This document shows, piece after piece, positions 60,349 through 64,000 of a DNA stretch of 64,000 nucleotides. The notes under the pieces are model-generated. The model was not told where the DNA came from and searched no databases. It worked only from the letters and a program-made list of their open reading frames with translations. Made by a program: the position numbers and the translations under genes. The first letter of the stretch is position 1. Each line of letters starts with the position of its first letter. The DNA is from Bradyrhizobium jicamae (GTDB lineage: Bacteria > Pseudomonadota > Alphaproteobacteria > Rhizobiales > Xanthobacteraceae): assembly GCF_018130695.1 (NCBI RefSeq), contig NZ_JAFCJX010000033.1, positions 35,741 through 99,740 on the forward strand, in the 5' to 3' direction.

Positions 60349-60367
60349 CTGCCGCCCATCACTGAAA

Positions 60368-61363
60368 TTACGTCGCCGCGCTGCGCGCCAGCCGCTGCAG
60401 CATCGCGTTGATCTGCTGCGTTGCCTCGGCATTATCAGGCTCCGGCTCACGCGTCAGCCTCTGCCGCGCGATCGGCGGTTCGGCGCGGCGGGGCGGCGCC
60501 TCGGAGAGCCGCATCTGCATCGCCTCGCGCGGCATCAGTGTCGGCGCGCGCTCGGTGTGGATGGAATCCCAGGGCGCGCGCCATTCGTCGTGGATCTGAT
60601 AGGGCGGCGTGCGGGTGCGGGTGAGCTTGAAGACGAGCGCGCCGACCAGGCCGGCCAGCGCCAGCGCGCCGACCATCACGATCAGCAGCATCTGCGTTGA
60701 GCCGGACGGACGCTCCGTGGCAACGCTCGCAGGCGCGGGCGCGGCGGGCGCTGCGGCCGGCTCGGGCGCCGGCGCCGCCTCGGCCGGAGCGGCCCCAGCG
60801 GGCTGAGTCGCGGCGTACCTTGTGCCGTTGGTGCTGCCCATGCTCTGCGCATCGAGCCAGCGCGCCGACACGTCTGAGGCGGGCGCATTCGCCGGTGCGG
60901 CGGAGGGATCGGCTTGCGCGACGTTGACGGTCCCGATCGGCGCGCCCTGTGTCAACTCGGCACGCGCATTCGCCACCGACTGACGCATGGCGGGCGCGGC
61001 TGGCGCCGGCGCGGGCTGTGGAGGCGCGGCCTGCGCCGGCGCTGCGTCGGCTGCTGTCGCCACCGTGTCGGGTGCCGCGGCATCCTGCTTGGCCGGCGTG
61101 GCCTTCGCGGTCTTCTTCTCGTCGCCGAGATACCAGCACTTCCGCTTGGTATCGCGCTCGACGCGATAGCGCCAATGGCTGCCGGCGGGCGCTGACCCCT
61201 TCGGGCCCGACAGGCAGGAATCGGCGGTCTTCGTATCGGCGGTCTTTGTATCGGTGGGCTTGGCGTTGGTGGTGTTCTGGGCGACGGCGGTGAAATTGGC
61301 CCCTGCCAGTATCGTGGCGACTAACGCCGACACGAATTTTGCTGAACGGTTTGACATACTCAT
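60368..61363 (-). CDS. Hypothetical Ala/Pro-rich protein, signal peptide and one TM segment
   Basis: The 331-residue protein has a signal-like N-terminus (MSMSNRSAKFVSALVATILAGANFTAVAQ), short TKTAD repeats, a compact domain (SHWRYRVERDTKRKCWYLGDEKKTAK) with a lone Cys, a long Ala/Pro-rich linker, a membrane segment (MLLIVMVGALALAGLVGALVF) at about 225-245 and a basic C-terminal tail with SAPPRRAEPP motifs. The short segment WRYRVERDTKRKCWYLG recalls a domain seen in many Bradyrhizobium proteins of unknown role. The start could also be ATG 61357. Together with the next two genes it may be a secreted-protein group. Confidence 0.7.
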   Translation of the reverse strand: MSMSNRSAKFVSALVATILAGANFTAVAQNTTNAKPTDTKTADTKTADSCLSGPKGSAPAGSHWRYRVERDTKRKCWYLGDEKKTAKATPAKQDAAAPDTVATAADAAPAQAAPPQPAPAPAAPAMRQSVANARAELTQGAPIGTVNVAQADPSAAPANAPASDVSARWLDAQSMGSTNGTRYAATQPAGAAPAEAAPAPEPAAAPAAPAPASVATERPSGSTQMLLIVMVGALALAGLVGALVFKLTRTRTPPYQIHDEWRAPWDSIHTERAPTLMPREAMQMRLSEAPPRRAEPPIARQRLTREPEPDNAEATQQINAMLQRLARSAAT

Positions 61364-61511
61364 CCCCGGTAATTCTTTTACGCGAAACGCTGGTGTCCCA
61401 ATCTCGGTAAAGAGTTGGGTCGCAATGCGCCGCAAATCCGGAACGCTCGGGGCTTAATTGGGGCTCGCGGGCTGCCGCAATTGCGGCACGCCGGTGGCCA
61501 AACGTGGCTGT

Positions 61512-62030
61512 CTATTGTTTGACGGCGTGCCAGGTTCCACCGCAGCCGTCGGAGCGGCGGAAGGTTCCCGAGCCGCTGCGGCCGGAGATACGACCCGAGC
61601 CGATCGAGGTCAGGCCGTTGGCCTGGAAAACGGACCTCGCCGCGCCGCTGGGACTGACGGTGCCGGTGAGGCCTTCGCCGATGATCCGGCCGCTGGTGAC
61701 CACGATCGCGCCGGAGGAGGTGCCGCCGCAGCCGATCGATGTCACGACCCATGCGCCGTCGACACTGCCGCCGCCACCTCCACCGCCGCCGCGTGAGGCA
61801 CGGCGCGGCTCCTCGGCTGCCGGCTTGCTGCGGCGGGCCGGCCGGTCGGACTCGACCGAGCGCGGCGCGTCGCGTGACCCTGACAGCGATTTCTCGTCAT
61901 TGCCGATGCTGCCGCCGGCGCTGCCGGACTGCGCCAGCGCGGCAGACGAGCCGGCTGCGGACATGAGGAGGGCGGTGAACAGCACAATCGTGGCCTTGCG
62001 GGGAAATGAATTCTGCATTGTCGGAAACAT
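61512..62030 (-). CDS. Exported Gly-rich hypothetical protein
   Basis: The 172-residue protein has a signal peptide (ATIVLFTALLMSAAGSSAALAQ), an Arg/Ser/Pro-rich linker, a Gly run (GGGGGGGGSVDG), then a beta-rich C-terminal domain (WVVTSIGCGGTSSGAIVVTSG, GRISGRSGSGTFRRSDGCGGTWHAV) with two well-placed cysteines that could form a disulfide. This C-terminal domain is a recurrent rhizobial extracytoplasmic unit. ATG 62018 is an alternative start. It lies 35 bp after the caspase-like gene on the same strand, so probably one operon. Confidence 0.7.
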   Translation of the reverse strand: MFPTMQNSFPRKATIVLFTALLMSAAGSSAALAQSGSAGGSIGNDEKSLSGSRDAPRSVESDRPARRSKPAAEEPRRASRGGGGGGGGSVDGAWVVTSIGCGGTSSGAIVVTSGRIIGEGLTGTVSPSGAARSVFQANGLTSIGSGRISGRSGSGTFRRSDGCGGTWHAVKQ

Positions 62031-62065
62031 CCAATCTCATGACGTTCAATCAGCGTTCAAAATCG

Positions 62066-63433
62066 TCAGTGTCCGAAACCGTCGGCACAGACGGCATCGA
62101 TAATGCGGCAAGCTTTGCCAGTCTTGCCGCACTCGTCAAGCGCGGCATTTTTTGCGCGATCGAGCGTGTCGCGCTGGACCAGCGACCAGGATTTTCCCGA
62201 CACGGCGAAGGCCCCGCAGCGCGAGCCGTAGAACGAGAGCTCCATCGTGCATTTCGCGCCGCCGCAATTGTTGCGGGCATCGTCGACCGCGGCACGGCGC
62301 GAGGAATGCTTCCACGAGATGCCCCATTTGTTGATCTCGGGACCATAGACGATCGAACCCCATGGCTTGAGATCATCGAGCTTGCGCAGCCGTGTCAGCA
62401 CGCCTTCGGTTGCCTCTCCGGTCGGCGTCATGTTGCTCTTTTCCTGGAATTTGGCGATCGCCTGCCTGATCCCGCCGCCCTTGCCGTCGGCGGGCTCCGG
62501 ATCGAAATTGTGCTCGTAGAGGCGGTCGCTCAATTCGCGCAGCAGCGCCATGTCCTTGAGCGGGATACGGTCGGGATCGGGACGCAGCGTGCTCGGCAGC
62601 GCCGCTTCGGGCTGCGGCGCGACCGCGACCTGCGGGGCTGCGGGCGCGGCCGCGGGCGGCACGAAATAGAAGGTGCCGTCGATCGGCGAGGAGGATACCC
62701 AGGGCTGTTGCGCGCCGCCGGTCTCGCGCTTCACCGCAAGCCCGACCTGGTTGAAGGTCTGGAAGATGTCGAGGCCGGCGAGCCGGATCGTTGCGGCCAG
62801 CGCCTTGGTGTAGGGGCTGTGGCCGTCGCTGCCGTCCTGCGCGACATTGCCGGGCTGGGTGGCGTAGGAGATCAGCGTGCCCTCCGGAGCGCGCATCTGG
62901 GCAAGGCCGCCGTCGGCCGCGCGCAGACCCCGGCCGCCGAACGGGTTGTTCCGGCAGGCGTCGAGGATCACCATGTTGAGCCGCGTGCCGGAGCCCTGCA
63001 TCTGCCGCAGCACCAGGTTGACGTCGAGCATCTGGAAATCGACGTCGGCCTCGCGCGTGGCATTGGCGCTGATCGGCACCAGATAGTTGGCGCCGGCGAC
63101 CTGCACGCCGTGGCCGGCGTAATAGAACAGCGCGACGTCGGCGCCCTGGACCTGGCGGCCGAACATCTGCACGGCAATGTCCATCGCCGGCTTGTCGAGA
63201 TCGAGCTGGGCCTTGCCGCCGATCAGGGTGAAGCCGAGGCTCGTCAGCGTCTCGGCCATCAGGCTTGCGTCGTTGCGGGGATTGTCGAGTTTCGTGACGT
63301 TCTGGTAGGCCGAATTGCCGATCACGAGCGCGATGCGCTTTTCGGTGGCGGCGATGGCGGGGGTGGCCACTGCAATTGCCATAAGCGCGGCGAGCGCCGC
63401 GATCCAGCCCGTGATGCGAATAGCCCCGTGCAT
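62066..63433 (-). CDS. Secreted caspase-like (metacaspase-type) protein with DUF4189
   Basis: The 455-residue protein has a signal peptide (WIAALAALMAIAVATPAIAA) followed by a caspase-fold domain (IALVIGNSAYQNVTKLDNPRNDASLM, then FYYAGHGVQ with catalytic His108 and VILDACRNNPFG with Cys160). A proline-rich linker and a peptidoglycan-binding-like helical stretch (IRQAIAKFQEKSNMTPTGEATEGVL) follow. The C-terminal part WGSIVYGPEINKWGISWKHSSRR, with several Cys, resembles DUF4189. The active dyad is intact, so proteolysis outside the cytoplasm is plausible; targets are unknown. ATG 63433 was chosen; an upstream frame extends into a repeat. Confidence 0.88.
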   Translation of the reverse strand: MHGAIRITGWIAALAALMAIAVATPAIAATEKRIALVIGNSAYQNVTKLDNPRNDASLMAETLTSLGFTLIGGKAQLDLDKPAMDIAVQMFGRQVQGADVALFYYAGHGVQVAGANYLVPISANATREADVDFQMLDVNLVLRQMQGSGTRLNMVILDACRNNPFGGRGLRAADGGLAQMRAPEGTLISYATQPGNVAQDGSDGHSPYTKALAATIRLAGLDIFQTFNQVGLAVKRETGGAQQPWVSSSPIDGTFYFVPPAAAPAAPQVAVAPQPEAALPSTLRPDPDRIPLKDMALLRELSDRLYEHNFDPEPADGKGGGIRQAIAKFQEKSNMTPTGEATEGVLTRLRKLDDLKPWGSIVYGPEINKWGISWKHSSRRAAVDDARNNCGGAKCTMELSFYGSRCGAFAVSGKSWSLVQRDTLDRAKNAALDECGKTGKACRIIDAVCADGFGH

Positions 63434-63534
63434 CCCTCGATATCCCTCTGCCACGGCGAATTTTATCAGCGAGTCCCTGAAGCGCAAAGCGGGCGGGAGG
63501 TCAGTGGGGCGCGGCGAATTGCGCATCTTCGGTG

Positions 63535-64000
63535 TCATCGCCCGGCTTGTCGGGGCGACCCAGTATTCCAGAGGCGGTGGTGCTTGAACCGATGGGCCGC
63601 GGCGTACTGGATCCCCGCGTTCGCGGGGATGACATGGAAATATGCGTCCGCATTCTCGCGACATGATTTGCCCGAGTTTTCCATCTCGTTCCGCCCTCTC
63701 TCGAAATCGAGGGCGCAGGGAAGACCGGGTGCACGCCGCACCCGCGGTCCCGCGTGCAATCGTGCACAAGAAAGTGCGCACGCGAGCATACAGGTTCGGC
63801 GGAGGCATCCGGCCTTCCCTGCGCGATGGCTTTACGGCTTATACGTGCTCGCCCTGGTGAGACTCTGCGTTTGTGTCACCATCGTCAGCGACAGGCGTTA
63901 GCCTGTTCGCTTGCTTGCCACCAGCATCGGGGCGGCAGGCCCACACGACTTCACCGTCCGCCTTGCGCACACACGCCTGTCGCACGCTCGGCGGCCACCG
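63535..64000 (-). repeat. Long dispersed repeat, copy B, inverted and cut by the window end
   Basis: Reverse complement matches 40013-40505 along the stretch. The end GGCGGCCACCG corresponds to CGGTGGCCGC of copy A. Short frames within it are not convincing genes. Gaps to the caspase-like gene (63434-63534) hold nothing further. Confidence 0.8.

Noticed and set aside
57349..60450. Over 1,000-codon minus-strand frame over mltG, yicC and gmk
   Set aside because: It is antisense to three well-supported genes; composition is Arg/Leu/Asp/Gly-rich and uninformative.
63434..63808. N-terminal extension of the caspase-like protein
   Set aside because: The in-frame upstream part lies in the long dispersed repeat and would hide the signal peptide; ATG 63433 gives a clean signal peptide.

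Overview
The window is chromosomal DNA from a high-GC alphaproteobacterium, most likely Bradyrhizobium or a close relative in the Nitrobacteraceae. The evidence is a fused trpE(G) behind a Trp-rich leader peptide, a CcrM-type GANTC methyltransferase, an Rsm22-type protein beside SMC, the rpsF-rpsR-DUF2232-rplI cluster, the fabD-fabG-acpP-fabF-mltG-yicC-gmk cluster, and many palindromic intergenic repeats of the kind common in Bradyrhizobium. I found no tRNA, rRNA, CRISPR array, transposase or integrase. Most of the window is conserved core genome.

Layout. 1-4.0 kb: the 5' end of an extradiol-dioxygenase-like gene, a trp attenuator (trpL), trpE(G), apt and a small orphan. 4.3-7.8 kb (minus): lemA, an M48 protease and two ParA-like ATPases. 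8.1-14.1 kb (minus): rsm22-like, smc, a Tat-exported DsbA-like protein and a DUF721 protein. mutY (+) follows. 15.4-21.7 kb: small metabolic genes (DUF4336, thioesterase, FAD monooxygenase, two GSTs, LysR, NTF2-like). 22-25.2 kb: ccrM with two GANTC sites against its start codon, a zinc metallopeptidase and a moaB-like gene. 25.2-26.7 kb: a two-gene cassette of unknown function with lower GC and a LexA-type box (GTTC-N7-GTTC). 26.8-33.7 kb: a MarR-GNAT fusion with a coupled 52-residue ORF, a glycosyltransferase, a radical-SAM protein with its own LexA-type box, a VOC protein, rnhB and a GT39-like membrane protein. 33.8-39.6 kb: a UDG-family glycosylase lacking two expected cluster cysteines, ETF-QO, a TPR lipoprotein-like protein and ispE. 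40-46.4 kb: a long dispersed repeat, then xth, alr, dnaB and cfa (minus). 46.6-53.5 kb: an exported c-type cytochrome-like protein, two TetR-led operons (thioesterase and desaturase) with palindromic operators, and the S6-S18-L9 cluster. 53.6-60.3 kb: the fatty-acid/cell-wall cluster. 60.4-63.4 kb (minus): a secreted caspase-fold protein followed by two exported or membrane proteins. The end of the window is an inverted second copy of the long repeat.

The best candidate for an undescribed system is the 25.3-26.7 kb cassette. It has two adjacent genes, each with a predicted winged-helix-like segment; the second carries a DUF4145/HEPN-like segment. The pair sits behind a LexA-type box. A second such box directly upstream of the radical-SAM gene at 28.7 kb suggests that this motif is in use in this genome. 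The role of the cassette (defence, toxin or damage response) is inference only.
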